From positions 32,361,001 through 32,425,000 of the forward strand of contig JAIVEN010000007.1 of NCBI GenBank assembly GCA_026686845.1: a DNA stretch of 64,000 nt, read 5' to 3'. Source of the stretch: Adenanthera pavonina (taxonomy: Eukaryota; Streptophyta; Magnoliopsida; Fabales; Fabaceae). Positions 1 through 12,412 of this stretch are shown here, piece by piece. Position 1 is the first letter of the stretch. The number at the start of each line of letters is the position of its first letter. The notes below the pieces were generated by a model. It saw only the letters and a list, made by a program, of their open reading frames with translations, did not search any database and was not told where the DNA came from. Both the position numbers and the translations under genes were made by a program.

Positions 1-275
1 AGACCTTCAAACCTGAGAGATTTTTGGATAATCCAATTGATTTCAAAGGAACACACTTCGATTATATACCATTTGGTGCTGGAAGGAGAATATGCCCTGG
101 AATTAACTTCGGTTTGCCCTCCATTGAACTTCTCCTTGCTCATTTGCTTCATCATTTTGATTGGAAGTTGCCAAACGGAATCACTCCTCAAAAACTTGAC
201 ATGTCTGAGTCGTATGGTGCGACTGTAGGAAGAAAGGAGGATCTCCTGGTAGTTCCACTGGGTTATCGACCGTAG
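1..275 (+). CDS. Cytochrome P450, CYP71D-like, C-terminal part (5' end outside window)
   Basis: This is the last part of a haem-thiolate monooxygenase, an ER-anchored, NADPH-reductase-dependent oxidase. The open frame runs from base 3 to the TAG at 273-275 (about 90 codons). It shows the PERF motif (codons at 12-23), then the haem-binding loop FGAGRRICPG at 72-101 with the thiolate Cys at 93-95. After that come the helix-L residues and the FDWKLPNG and LDMSES blocks that are typical of CYP71 clan members, especially CYP71D. The end VPLGYRP is normal, so the 3' end is intact. Membrane anchor, oxygen-binding and ExxR regions lie upstream of the window. In Lamiaceae, CYP71Ds oxidise diterpenoids and sit in diterpenoid clusters, and a diterpene synthase lies 21 kb downstream on the same strand; a diterpene substrate is therefore plausible but inferred. 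Family is confident, subfamily moderate; a functional gene cannot be proven from this part. Confidence 0.93.
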   Translation, partial: TFKPERFLDNPIDFKGTHFDYIPFGAGRRICPGINFGLPSIELLLAHLLHHFDWKLPNGITPQKLDMSESYGATVGRKEDLLVVPLGYRP

Positions 276-310
276 TTCTATAATTGCCTTAATCTTATGT
301 CGCAGGTCGG

Positions 311-390
311 TACCTCTTAGCGTTTTGACTTTGAATAAAGGTACTTGGGCGTCTTAGCGTTTTGACTTTGAATAAAGGTTCTTAAGCGAC
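311..390 (+). terminator. P450 3' UTR with duplicated AATAAA polyadenylation signal
   Basis: Two AATAAA hexamers (334-339 and 371-376) lie 60-100 bases after the P450 stop. Each sits inside one copy of a 37-bp direct duplication (about 316-352 and 353-389) that begins CTTAGCGTTTTGACTTTG. Use of either signal is inferred. Confidence 0.55.
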
Positions 391-3300
391 TTGTTCTGCC
401 TTTATCATTTTGTCGTCATTGTTGTAAAACTTTGTTGATGGTTTGAGATAAATAAGTATAAATAATATGGTCCAATGTTCAGAAAACGAAAGAGCTTCAC
501 AAATAGAATAAATAAGTATATAACCCGAAATTGTCGTTAAAACTTTTGTTAATCTTTTTTTTTTTTTCGGTTTGGTATTGGCTTGCATTTCATGTGCAAA
601 AAAATAAACACATTATTGTAGATCTTAATTTCTTATCAAACAATTAACTTTGAGAATTACTTTACTAAAAAAAACGACTTCTTCCAATCGATTCTTCCTT
701 TTTTTTTTTTGGGAGCCAAACTTCTCTTTGCTTGCCAGCCTTAAATTCACGTAATATTTTCAACACAAATCCTGATATTCAGTACTTGACATTAGTATGA
801 ATAGAGTAATTCAAAATGGACGAGTAAATGACATCAGTATAGAAATGCCATCTTACATCAAAACCTTTGGTTGATAATTGATTCAAGAAACTTTTTGCAC
901 CTATTAAATAATATTTTTTATTGTAAGTTTAATCAATTAAGATATAATATTACTTTTTACTCTGTCAGGATCTGGTGAAGAGAAGAATATATGTTCATAC
1001 TGTATATGATAAGCTGAAGCAATGTTTGACTCAGTTTATTGAAGTCCTTCAACAACACACAAAACATTCTCTAGTTACCTACCTAAGCAACGCCTAAAAC
1101 CGGTGCCAATATTAGCTAATACATAAATGGACCTATTTGCAAATTGCACATGTATATATATACTCCTTAGTACAAATTGATCACTTCCAGGGATGGAACC
1201 AGAAAATTTAGTTGAAGGGGGCGGAATATGTATTTTTACATAAGTATTGATATTTTTAAAATATAATTTTTAAGTATTTAATGAATAAATATAGAAATAA
1301 ATTGTAGTAACATTATTTTTCTTGGTACAGAAAAAATTAACTAAATTAAATATAAGAAACTGTTTTGATATTAGCAAAATTTATATTAAAAGTGATGAAG
1401 TACTATAGTAGTGAAATTGTTTGTGGAAAATTTTTTCAGTATGAAAAATTAATTAAAGAAAGTTAATTTCTGTATGCTTAGGGAACTTAGGTGCAGATGT
1501 TTGGTTCTCATCCTTGTACTGAAAAAAAAGAAAATTATTTTCTATTTTATTATGAAGTTTTATTTTATTAATAAATTAAAAGTATTGTTGTAGAAGTCGA
1601 AAAATTTAATTGATAAAAGAATAAAAATTAAAAAAAATTATTGTAAGGCTAAAAACCAAAGTTTTATTTGATAAATTTAGCTTTATTTTATTATATTTTA
1701 TTTCTTTTGGAAAATTTATTTTTAAATATATATATATATATGTTTGAGATTTCTTTAAAATATTCAAGGGGTTAAAAATAAGCTAATTACCTACTCTAAG
1801 ATGAGAGACACACACAAGATTGAAAAAATGCTAGTGATAAGGTGGGCCATAGTGCTAAAGTGCCCCGACAAATGAGAAAAGCAGGTAATTGGGGAAGTAA
1901 AATTTTCTGTCCCCCCTCCCTACAGTCGGATCCTTTAAATACCACAATCTGTCCCCATAAAAGGTCAATTGGGCCTTCAACGTATTTCTTTTTATTACCC
2001 AAAATAAAAGGCAAAAAAAAAAAAAACACATGGTGCTTACTGCCTACATTAGCCTGAAGCGCTTAAGATAATAAATTCTCATAGTTGTTAATTAGCCTTG
2101 AAATTAAATAGCCCCCTGTAATCAAACGAGGTGGCATCACTGGCTTACCTCATTAAAATTCTCATTATAAAAGCACGTGCATCATTTTTCACTGAAGCAG
2201 TGAACGTAAAAAAGAAATGCATAACTTAATTAAAATTATGTATTTATGATGTTTTTAGTTGAAAACTGTAATAATAGTTACATATAAATTTTTCCGGAAA
2301 CATTTAGATGAAGGGGGTTAGCCAAAGAAAGGATAACCCGGTCAAGTTTTCTCTGGTCAGTAATAATAATAATCTTATGCAGCAAGTTACAGAATGAAAA
2401 CTAACAGTTAGAGAAAGCGGTAAAGTTTAGGGTTGATAATGCAGATTAATTGTATAAAACTACAAATTACAAATATTAGGGAGATAATGCAATTCAACTT
2501 AGCCAAGTCACTTCTGGCAAAAAAAAAAAAAACTTAGTCAAGTCACTTCATCATCCAATCTACATCCAGTGGTTAGTCAAGTCACTTCATCATCCAATCT
2601 ACATCCAGTGGTCAAAACATCAAACCATTGATTTTTCTCTAAAGTCACTGAAAATTCTTAGATGAACTTATATATATATAATTTATTTATATATTTCCGT
2701 AAACATATTGGAATTATTTTATCAATAAAGACATATTTATATAAATTTAGAGACAGAAAGAAATCTGTCTCTAATTAGCGATGGATTTTGGCGCTCCATA
2801 TTTTTTTTGGGTGTTAAAAATGATATTAAGTCATTTGAAATTGTTTTTAATCTTTGCTCATTTACCTTGTTTATCTCTTGAACTCGTGTTTTATATGAAG
2901 TTAGATTTTTATCAATGTGATTTCTATTATCTATTTATATTTTAATTTTAAATTTAATTAATTTAATTTAATATTAATATGTCTCTTAAAAATACTTGAT
3001 AGTAAATGTTAATGCATTTATACTCCTATGACTTTTTCTTTTTTTCTTTTTAATGTTTATTCTTTTATTTATTTCTTGAATCTTATTTCTTTATCTGATA
3101 ATATCATCTAAATTGTTGTAATATCTATTATTTATTTATATTTTAATTGTGAATATAGTATCTTTAATTTAGTTTTAATATAACTTTTAAAATGTCTTAA
3201 TCAAAAAAAGTTCGTGCCTTTCTTCTTCTCTAGCTGTTTTTTTCTTTTTTCTTTGGATGGTTAATTTTTTTTACCTTTTAACTATATATTATTTAAAATA

Positions 3301-4586
3301 AATTATGGTGCCTCCACCGTTAAGTGACTTTGCTGCATCTGGTACATTATACACTGATGCTTTAAATTTTTTGACATATCTATATTAGATATTTCTTCAA
3401 TACTAATATAATTGATACTCCTTTGATATGTATCTATGAAATATCTAGTTTATTATTTTTATTAAAAATAAAAAATTAGTTTTCTATACATATTTGATAC
3501 GTATTGAATCCGAATCAATACGGTTCGACACTCTTTAGATACTTTATTGTATTTTTTTAGAAATTAAAATAAATATTATATTTATTTATCAATTAAAAAA
3601 ATTAGAAATAAATTTTTCATCATAGAAACTACTCAAAAAAATATTATATTATATTTTTTAATTTAAAATATAAATATATTTCTTTTATCTACTTATGCTC
3701 CAAGTATTCCCATAAGACTTAACGCCATTGCTTCCTTTATCACCTACTTTTAATTTTGTATTCTTTTGGTATTCAATATTATTAAAAGACTATAAATATG
3801 TTTTTAGTTTAAATTTTTTATTACAATTATATTTATTGTGTTTTGTGAATTATTTTATTTTATACATATATATATATATATCTTAAAAGTATCATATCCT
3901 ATATTTTATATTTATCGATATTGATATGTCAGATAAGTATTGTATCTTATATTCATATTATATCTGTGTACCAAAAGGTATATATAAAATGAATTTAAGA
4001 AAAGGGAAAAGTGAGGAAAAATATAAAATTTATGTTTGAGAAGATTGAAAATTTTGTGTTTTTATCATTCGCGTTTCTTTTTCTATTCTCATTTTATATC
4101 CAATGGGTCTTAAGTCAAATCAATGATAATCGACAGGATAATGAATGCGCTCCCCTTTGGCAACGCCCACGAAAATAGAAATGTTTCAATAATAATAAAA
4201 AAGAAACTCATACTGTCCCAATAGCAATGAGTTTTATCTGCAAGTGAATTTTGACAAATTGAGTTAATTAGCTAGATGCGTTTCTAGTTTTTTCTCTTTG
4301 ATACAGTAAGTGTTCAGAACTTGAAAACTTAGTTACTTGAAAATGATATATTGAACCCAAGATCAATTTAATTTTAAATATTATGTTTAGTTAAATAAGA
4401 AAATTAAAGTAAAGATTAACCAATTCATAAGTGAACCACAAATTTATTTGATATGGGATTAGGATAAGTATGAGATGAATCCAATCAAGTAGCTAACGCC
4501 TCCCAGTTTATAGATAAACTGAAAAATATTGAAAGTTGAGTCACGTTGAGCAATTAAAATTTACTAATTAAACCAAAAAATTAACA
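391..4586. other. Gene-free AT-rich intergenic DNA
   Basis: I see no supportable gene. The stretch is A/T homopolymer-rich with scattered repeat-like pieces: a block at 1190-1240 that looks like old transposon sequence, TA-repeat tracts near 1720-1740 and 3865-3880, and a short direct duplication at 2534-2611. Short open frames on both strands (for example 1796-2057) overlap each other and resemble nothing I recognise. Confidence 0.6.
2534..2611. repeat. 39-bp perfect tandem duplication
   Basis: Units 2534-2572 and 2573-2611 both read TTAGTCAAGTCACTTCATCA and onward to CCAGTGG with no difference seen. A partial third match (AGCCAAGTCACTTC) lies just upstream at about 2500. The identity suggests a recent duplication. 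Confidence 0.85.
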
Positions 4587-4880
4587 TACTCCTCCCTATT
4601 ATAAGTCATATTTACCTACTTTATAAATATTTAGGAAATTAGTTGAAAGTCTTGATATTTTAAAAAAATTAGCCTAATTTTTCAAAGCTACCCTCATTAA
4701 ATTATAATTCATCTTAAATATATTTTTCTTAATTTTTCTCTACTATAACTCTTTTAGGTATTCCCAAAAAGGATACAAATGAAAAAAAAATATTAAATGA
4801 TGTATAAATTTCATAAAATGACTCATTTTAAAATCTTAATTATCCAAAAATATATTTTATAATAGGAAATAAATAAAGTA
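4587..4880. mobile_element. Degenerate Stowaway-like MITE
   Basis: It begins TACTCCTCCCTATTATAAG and closes with TTATAATAGGAAATAAATAA, an imperfect inverted end. Length and internal layout match the better-preserved TACTCCCTC...GGAGGGAGTA elements elsewhere in this window. The right end is eroded. Confidence 0.5.
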
Positions 4881-5268
4881 ACTAGTTGGATTAATTAATT
4901 CAAATAGCGCTTAAAAGTCAGAGGAAATAATGTATAATTAATGCAAGTCCATTATTTGATGAAAAAAAAAGGGATTAAAAGACGTAACCTATGTAATCAT
5001 ACTTTGTCAACTAAACAATAGATCATGTGAAAGTATAATTAATATAAGTCCATTTGATGAAAAAAATGTGGGATTAAAAAATGGTAGCCAATGTAGACAG
5101 CCTTTGACTAAACTATAGAATATGTTTCATTCAGACTTTGACAAAACCATAAAATATGATTCATTTGAATGGAAAATAATCCTTTTTTTTTCATCAAATG
5201 GACTGAATTAACTGTACATTCTTCCTAGACTTTAAGCACCCTCTCAGTTAATTGATCCAACTAGTTAA
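4880..5268. repeat. Inverted repeat (foldback/MITE-like)
   Basis: The left arm, about 4880-4965 (AACTAGTTGGATTAATTAA ... GCTTAAAAGTC ... AAGTCC), is the approximate reverse complement of the right arm, about 5190-5268 (GGACTGAATTAACTGTACAT ... GACTTTAAGC ... TTGATCCAACTAGTT). A partial direct copy of the inner part (AAGTATAATTAATATAAGTCC, split over positions 5030-5052) lies between the arms. No target duplication was found. Confidence 0.55.
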
Positions 5269-5749
5269 GTTTGACTCACAAGCCAAGAAAACCATAAAAA
5301 TTAATTTTTATGGTTTTTTAAAACCGTAAAAATTAATATATTAATATAAAATTTATAAGAAATTATATTATTTATAAGTCATAATTAACGTGATTTTCCC
5401 CCTAAATTTCACATTAAATACATAAGACCCTTTGTATAAAAAAAAAATACATAAGACCCACGTCAAATTATATGAAAATTTTAAAAGAAATTTTAAACAT
5501 GACCTTTATAATTAGAAATGTGCATTATGTATTATAGCTCCCGAATAATTTGTGAATTCCGATATCTTTTAAAATATATATTGATATAAAACTATATTGA
5601 AAAACTTATACTTTGCATAAAATCTAAAATAAGTAGTAATACTATTTATGACTTATAAATAATGAAATTTTTTATAAATTTTCTACGTGTATAAGATTTT
5701 CTTGATTGAAGAGAAGTGATTATCGAACATTATATTATATATAGTGGTA

Positions 5750-5754
5750 CATGC
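5750..5754. repeat. Target-site duplication CATGC (left) of the copia element
   Basis: CATGC directly precedes the 5' LTR and recurs at 17547-17551 directly after the 3' LTR. A perfect 5-bp duplication is the normal footprint of LTR-retrotransposon integrase and fixes both ends of the element. Confidence 0.93.
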
Positions 5755-7419
5755 TGTTGAATCAAGTGTTTTGATAATTTCAAACCAACCTTTAAGAGCT
5801 TAGAATAAAGATATCAAAGGTGCACAAAAGGTTCAAGTGAAGGAATCATGGAGAAATCAGTGCAAAAATTTATGTTGGATGTTTAGCAATGTTTTGATTT
5901 GAGTAAAAGACTTTGATTTGCTGAAAAGATGTTTTAAAACTTTGATTCTATATTAAATCATGGAATATTTGAAAAACACCCACCAACAGATGAAGTTTAA
6001 AAGATTAATACTGATCTGTCATCTTGGAAATTCGAACTTTGACTTTGGAAATTCGAATTTCGTATTGAAACTGAACAAGTCTGAAGAGAAACTTCTCTGA
6101 CAGATGAATTTTGACTTGAGAAATTTTAAATTTTGATAAGTGTATAAAAGGAGCTTTTAGTAACAGACGAACTTTGGGTTTTGAACATTCGAATTTCAGA
6201 CAAAAAGTAACTTATGAAAACTAAAGAAATTTGTCTGAAATTATGTCAAAGTTCATCTGAAACCAAGTTTAGATTGGATTTCAAAATTGCTCACTGATAG
6301 ACGAACTTTGAACATGAAAATTCGAATTTCAGAAACTAAACTTGTGAGTCTGTTACAATGATATGTTGACATACGAATGACAGTATTTATAAATTCGAAT
6401 TTTGAAGTAAGTCTGAAAAGAGGTCTCTCTGACAGATGAACTTTGCCCATTGAAAATTCGAATTTTGAATTATATGAACTACTGTACCTTATAAACTAAC
6501 TACGGACTGACGAATTTTGAGGTTCCAAAATTTGAATTTTGAAAGCACTGTAGCAAATTGAAAATACTGTTCATACTTAACAGAAAAACTTTCTACTTGA
6601 AAATTCGTATGTCACAACGTAGAAATATTTTCCAAATATCAAAATTCAAATTTCACTTCATGACAGACGAACTTCGGGCATTCAACGTTAAAATCTTTAG
6701 CCTTTGGTTTCTGCGAAATTCGTCTGTTAACCAACTGAAATTCAAATTTCAGAATGTCAGAAGCATTAAAATGCGGTTGGTTAACGGATAGTTTTTCAGA
6801 GTAACCGTTGGATAACTTCTCCAACGGATAGATTTTGTCTCTAACGTATAGTTGAGACCTAAATCTATAAATATAACATCATTTGAAGTTGTGGGTAACA
6901 TTTTTTACTTTGTATATATACTGAAACTCTGTCAAATCATCTACTCAAAGTCTCTTACTCTCTCACTTCAATATTTGTACTTCAACTTTCATATTCACTC
7001 TGTTTAAGAGAGTTTAATCATTGTAAACAATCTTATCTTCATCTGGAAGAAAGATTTTCTTGTGAGGGGATATCACAAGGGATTGGGAAGCACTTTGTAA
7101 GAGTGCATAGAGTGAATGAGTGAGCTCTAGAAATAGAACATCATCTTTGTACTGAGACATTTGCAAGAAGCCCACTGAATTCTTGCAGAATAGTGGAAAA
7201 TCTCAAGTGGTGACTTGGGGACTAGACGTAGGTCAAGTGGAGAGACCGAACTAGGATAAATATCTGAGTTTTCTTCTCTTTACTACAACTTTTACAGTTT
7301 ATTCACTTATACTCTGTTTTACCATCTATACTTTGCTTTCTTCACTTTCTTGACATTTTGCAGAAAAATTTCAAACTTCCTAATTCACCCCCCCTCTTGG
7401 GAAGCCAGCTTATCTAACA
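5755..7419 (+). repeat. 5' LTR of the copia element
   Basis: The 1,665-bp repeat begins TGTTGAATCAAGTG and ends GCTTATCTAACA. It matches 15883-17546 along its whole length. U3 holds a series of CAGACGAA / AAATTCGAATTT motifs (about 5985-6770), and a TATA box lies at 6866-6873. By eye there are about 20 differences from the 3' LTR in the first 335 bases but only about 11 in the last 530. Confidence 0.95.
6866..6873 (+). promoter_or_regulatory. TATA box of the 5' LTR promoter
   Basis: TATAAATA at 6866-6873 is conserved at the same place in the 3' LTR (16993-17000) and in the related solo LTR (46747-46754). This marks the U3/R boundary, with transcription expected to start about 25-35 bases downstream. 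Confidence 0.7.
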
Positions 7420-7421
7420 AG

Positions 7422-7433
7422 TAGTATCAGGGC
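7422..7433 (+). other. Primer-binding site (initiator Met tRNA type), mutated
   Basis: TAGTATCAGGGC begins two bases after the 5' LTR and matches the usual plant copia PBS TGGTATCAGAGC at 10 of 12 positions. Priming by the 3' end of initiator methionine tRNA is the established rule for this type. Confidence 0.85.
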
Positions 7434-7474
7434 CCGGATTCCCAATCAAAGGATTTCACAGTCCGAGAATTAAA

Positions 7475-9274
7475 ATGGCTGGCTTTGGAGAAAGCATACT
7501 GCTAGAAGGAAACAACAAAAATAGACCACCTAGTTTCAATGGAGAACACTATGGTTACTGGAAGATGAGGATGTAAATCTATCTCTAATCAATTGATCTG
7601 GACATCTGGTCAGTCATTCAGAAGGGAGATTTTGTCCCAATGGCTTTGGAAGATGATGGAAAGTATAGAAAGAAGCAAGAAGCTGAATGGAATGAGGAAG
7701 ATAGAAGAAGAGTCTTGCTGAACTTCAAGGCAAAACACTGTTTGGTCAGTGCTTTGAATCAAGACGAATTCTACAGGGTCTCACAATGCTCCACTGTCAA
7801 GGAAATGTGGGACACCCTGCAAATTTATCATGAAGGAACAACTGGAGTTAGGGAAAATAAACTAAATACATGCATAGGTGAATATGAAAGCTTCAGAATG
7901 GCTGAAGGAGAGAATGTAAAAAAGCTATAGAAGAGATTCACCCTCATTGTGAATCAACTAAAGAGCCTGGGAAAGGAGTACACTCAAACAAAAAAACTAA
8001 GAAAGATCCTCAAAGCTCTCCCTCTGGAATGGCAACCCAAAGTAACAGCAATAGAGGAAACCAGAGGAGAATTAATGGCCTCTGTCACAGCTCCTTTTGA
8101 CAGCCTCGAGGAGTATGAAGGAAAAATGAAGGCTCTCAAGGAGACTGGACAAGACAGAAAGAAGAAAGGTCTTGCTCTAAAAGCTGCTGAAGAAAAAAAA
8201 GAAGAATTTGAAGATAGAGATAAACTAGATGAAGAAACTCTGGCTATGATGGTCAGAAAATTTGGAAGATTCTACAGCAAAAAGAGAAACAAGAAAATCT
8301 TCAAGAAAAGAGCAGCTGGAGATAGCAAGAGGGAAGCAAAAGAGCCTATCACTTGCTATGAGTGCAAAAAGCAGGGACATATCAAATGAGATTGTTCACA
8401 ATTCCTCAAGAAGCAAGAAAAAGAAAAGAAAGCTGCAGATAAAGGCAAGAAGAAAAGAGCTTACATCTCATCAATATGGAGCAACAGCTCAGATGAAGAA
8501 GAAGATGATGAAGATGAAATTGCCAACATCTATCTTATGGCACTTGCCTCTGAAGAAGCTGAAATCCCATGCAGTAGTAATCAAGAAGATGAGGTATATG
8601 AATCTGAACCTTCCTATTCTGAATTACTGGATGCATTTCATGAGCTGCATGATGAGTTTGTTAAGGTTGCTAAAGAATTGATGCAAGCCAAGAAAAAGAT
8701 CAATAAACTAGAATCTCAATACAATATCTCTGAAATTGCTTCTCTAACTATTGTTGAATCTGCTTGCTGTAAATCATGCATTGAACTAAAGCAAACTAAT
8801 GAATATCTAGTGAAAAGTATGACTAGGCTTACTAGAGGTAAAGATATGTTGTTTGTTTTAATGGGAAGCTAAAGAATATCACAAGGAAAGGATGGACTTG
8901 GCTATGATCCTTGTGCTGTAAAAGAAAAGATTAGAAAGAAAAATCAGAATGTGTACATGAGACATTTTGTGCATGCTAATAGCAATAGAAAGAAAGATCA
9001 TATGTCACATCACATTGAATCATATAATCAACCAAGGCATGCAAAACAAAAATATTATCTGCATTGTTTTCTTCCTGCTTCTCAATCCAGCAGTCCCTTT
9101 ATCACCTATCACTTCTGTAACAAGAAGGGACATATTTCCAGTTCATGTGCTTTAAAGAAAAATGGACTTGACAGGAAGGTTAAATGGATTCCCAAAGGTA
9201 CGTCTGTATCTAGGGAAAAGACTACTGACAGAAAAGGACCCAAGCAAATTTGGGTACCTAAAATGAAAAGATGA
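7475..9274 (+). pseudogene. gag of the copia element, broken by stops
   Basis: This encodes the nucleocapsid/capsid polyprotein. The start ATG at 7475 follows the PBS and leads into the usual copia gag opening (RPPSFNGEHYGYWKMRM). The same frame continues through 7640-7930, 7949-8389, 8537-8872 and 8951-9274, interrupted by in-frame stops at 7574, 7586, 7928, 8387 and 8870. The frame contains the capsid block around 7640-8100 and a basic segment. Its first zinc knuckle (CYECKKQGHIK) is cut by TGA exactly where an Arg is expected before the last Cys. A second knuckle near 9110-9155 has lost its first Cys (YHFC instead of CxxC). The frame ends at TGA 9272-9274, where pol continues in another frame. 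Clearly dead as a gene. Confidence 0.9.
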
Positions 9275-12200
9275 ACTTTGTTTTGTAGGTATGTCTCAAA
9301 GCTAGAAAGAGTAATAAATGGTATATGGACAGTGCCTGCTCAAGTTACATGACCGGTGACAAGAAGAAGTTCATCACCCTTAGAGACAAGAAAGGAGGAA
9401 AAGTGACCTTTAGAGGTGATTAATATGGCAGAATAGTTGGCATTGGTATTGTGGGCAAGAATCCTAAAATATCCATTGAAGAGGTGCTGTTTGTGATTGG
9501 CCTCAACCACAATCTGCTAAGTGTGAGCCAGACATGTGATAAAGGAAACTGGATACTGTTTGACTCAAAATTCTGCCTGGTCATCAGAAAAAGTGATCAC
9601 AAAGTAATCCTCAAAGCTCAAAGGGATGGTAACTGCTATACTATTGATCTTGATGAACTTCCTTCCTTAGATTATGTCTGCTTGATTAGTCAGGATAATG
9701 ATAGTTGGTTGTGGCATAGAAGATTAGCTCATGTTAACATGAATCAGCTGTCAAAACTGGTTAAAAATGAGTTAGTCACTGGCCTACCAAAAAACACTTT
9801 CAAAAAGGACAAAGAATATGATGCATGCCTAAGAGGAAAACAAACTAAATCTTCTTTTAAACCCAAAAACATAGTCACCACAACTAGACCACTAGAACTA
9901 CTGCATATGAATTTAATTGGTCCATCTAGGGTAAAAAGCATTAGTGGAAATCTGTATTTGCTTGTAATTGTGGATGATTACTCTAGATTTACATGGACAT
10001 CGTTTCTTTCCTCTAAAAGTGATACCTTTGATACATTTGTAACCTTAGCCAAGAAAGTGCAAAATGAGAAGGGTATTTCCATTGTGTCTATCAGGTCAGA
10101 TCATGGAGGAGAGTTTGAGAACTCACATTTCTTGGAGTATTGTAATAAGCATGGAATTGATCACAATTTCTCAGCCCTAAAAACTCCTCAACAGAATGGA
10201 GTAGTAGAAAGGAAGAACATAATAATTGAAGAGATGGCTAGAGCTATGCTAAATGAAAAGGAACTCTCTCAAGTATTTTGGGTTGATGCAGTGAACACAG
10301 CAAGCTACATCATAAATAGAGCCTACATCAGACCAATCCTTGGGAAGACTCCTTATGAGCTGTACAAAGGAAGAAAGCCAAATCTCTCACATCTCCATGT
10401 GTTCGGCTGCAAGTACTTCATTCACAACAATGGAAAGGAGAATCTGGGTAAGTTTGATGCCAAATCTGATGAAAGTATATTTCTGGGCTATTCTAGTAGA
10501 AGTAAGGCATATAGAGTTTTTAATAAAAAGTCTAAATTAGTAGAAGAATTTGTACATGTAGTATTTATTGAAAATGAAACTACTTCCAAACATGCTACTG
10601 ATGAAGATGATCTTGTCGCAAATTTTAAAAAGTTAAATATCTCTGATGAAGGTAAAATTGAACCTCCAAAAATATCTGAATCTATTAACATAGAGGAAGA
10701 TATTCAGGAGAGAGATTTTGAAGATAAAAATAATGAAGAAATATCTCAAGAACTCCCTAGAGCTTGGAGATATCAAAGGAATCATCCTGTTGATTAGGTG
10801 ATAGGGAATGTTCAAGAGAGAGTTAAAACTAGGAAACAGTTAAGGGATCAAATGATTAATTATGCTTTCATCTCACAAATTGAACCTAAATGCACTGAGG
10901 AAGCCTTAACTGATGAATACTGGATTTTAGCTATGCAAGATGAATTAAATTAGTATGAAAGAAATCAAGTCTGGGATTTAGTGCCTAGACCCAAAAATCA
11001 TCCTGTCATTGGCACCAAATGGGTTTTTAGAAATAAACTTGATGAATCAGGATCAATAATCAGAAATAAAGCTAGACTGGTTGCTAAAGGATATAATCAA
11101 GAAGAAGGTATTGATTTTGAAGAAACCTTTGCTCCAGTGGCTAGATTAGAAGCTATTAGAATTCTGTTAGCATATGCATGCATGAAAAATATTTCGTTGT
11201 ATCAAATGGATGTGAAAAGTGCTTTTCTAAATGGATATATCATGGAAGAGGTTTATGTAGATCAACCTCCAGGTTTTGAGGACTCTGCAAAACCAAACCA
11301 TGTTTATAAACTGAAGAAAGCTCTTTACGGTTTAAAACATGCCCCTAAAGCATGGTATGAGAGATTAAGTAATTTTCTAACTGAAAAGGGGTTCAACAAA
11401 GGAAAGGTAGATACAACTTTATTTACTAAGAAAGAAAATAAAGATTTACTTATTGTTCAAATCTATGTTGATGATATTATATTTGGTGCTACTAATAAAT
11501 CTCTTTGCAAGAATTTTTCTAAGCTAATGCAGGGAGAATTCGAAATGTCCATGATGGGTGAACTCAACTTTTTCCTTGGATTGCAAATCAGGCAGTGTAA
11601 TGATGGTATCTTTCTCAACCAATCCAAGTATCTGAAGGAATTGCTAAAGAAGTTTGGAATGGAAAATGTCAAATCAATTGGAACACCTATGGCTACAACT
11701 ACCAAACTGGATATGGATGAAAAAAGGAAAATGTTTGACATAACCCAGTATAGAAGAATGATTGGATCCCTACTGTACCTAACTGCCAGCAGACCTGACA
11801 TTATGTTTAGTATCTGTATGTGTGCAAGATTCCAATCATGTCCAAGGAAACCCATGCAATTGCTGTTAAGCGTATCTTCAGAAATCTCATTGGAACGTCA
11901 CAGATGGGTCTTTGGTATCCAAAGAGCAATGGAGAATATCTCAAAGGATATACTGATGCTGACTTTGTAGGATCCAAAACTGACAGAAAATGCACAAGTG
12001 GAACTTGTCAGTTTTTGGGAGGATCATTGGTTTCATGGTTTAGCAAAAAGCAAAACAGTGTGGCCTTATCCACAGCAGAAGCTGAATATGTTGCAGCTGG
12101 AAGCTGTTGTGTCCAATCATCTGGATGAAACAGCAGCTTGAAGATCTTGAGGTTGAGATGAAGGAAATACCAATCATGTGTGACAACTAAAGTGCCATTA

Positions 12201-12412
12201 ATATCACAAAGAATCCTGTCATGCATTCAAGGACAAAACATATTGAAGTTAGGCATCACTTCATAAGGGATCATGTCTTGAAAGGAGAAAACAGACTAGA
12301 ATACATCCCAACAGAGGATCAAGTTGTTGATATCTTGACAAAGCCTCTATTAGAAGATAAACATTGCAAAATCAGGAGAGAATTGGGTATGGTAAATCCC
12401 AATGAACTGTAA
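9271..12412 (+). pseudogene. pol of the copia element (protease, integrase, RT, RNase H), broken
   Basis: Domains run in copia order. The protease is around 9319-9480 and reads WYMDSACSS, where DSG is usual. Integrase follows, with its His-Cys zinc region (HRRLAHVN ... YDACLRGK, first Cys replaced by Tyr) and a core that keeps the acidic residues in VDDYSRF, SDHGGEF and NGVVERKN. The reverse transcriptase has GTKWVFRNK and an intact YVDD at 11467-11478. RNase H has TDADFVG, STAEAEY and a final CDN block. Breaks are in-frame stops at 9286, 9421, 10795, 10951 and 12188, a frameshift near 11825 and another near 12115. The longest intact pieces are 9451-10797 (integrase, 448 codons) and 10981-11970 (RT, 329 codons). 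No enzyme can be made whole. Confidence 0.93.

Noticed and set aside
1796..2057. Overlapping 71- and 77-codon frames on opposite strands
   Set aside because: Neither resembles a known protein. The overlap and low complexity suggest chance.
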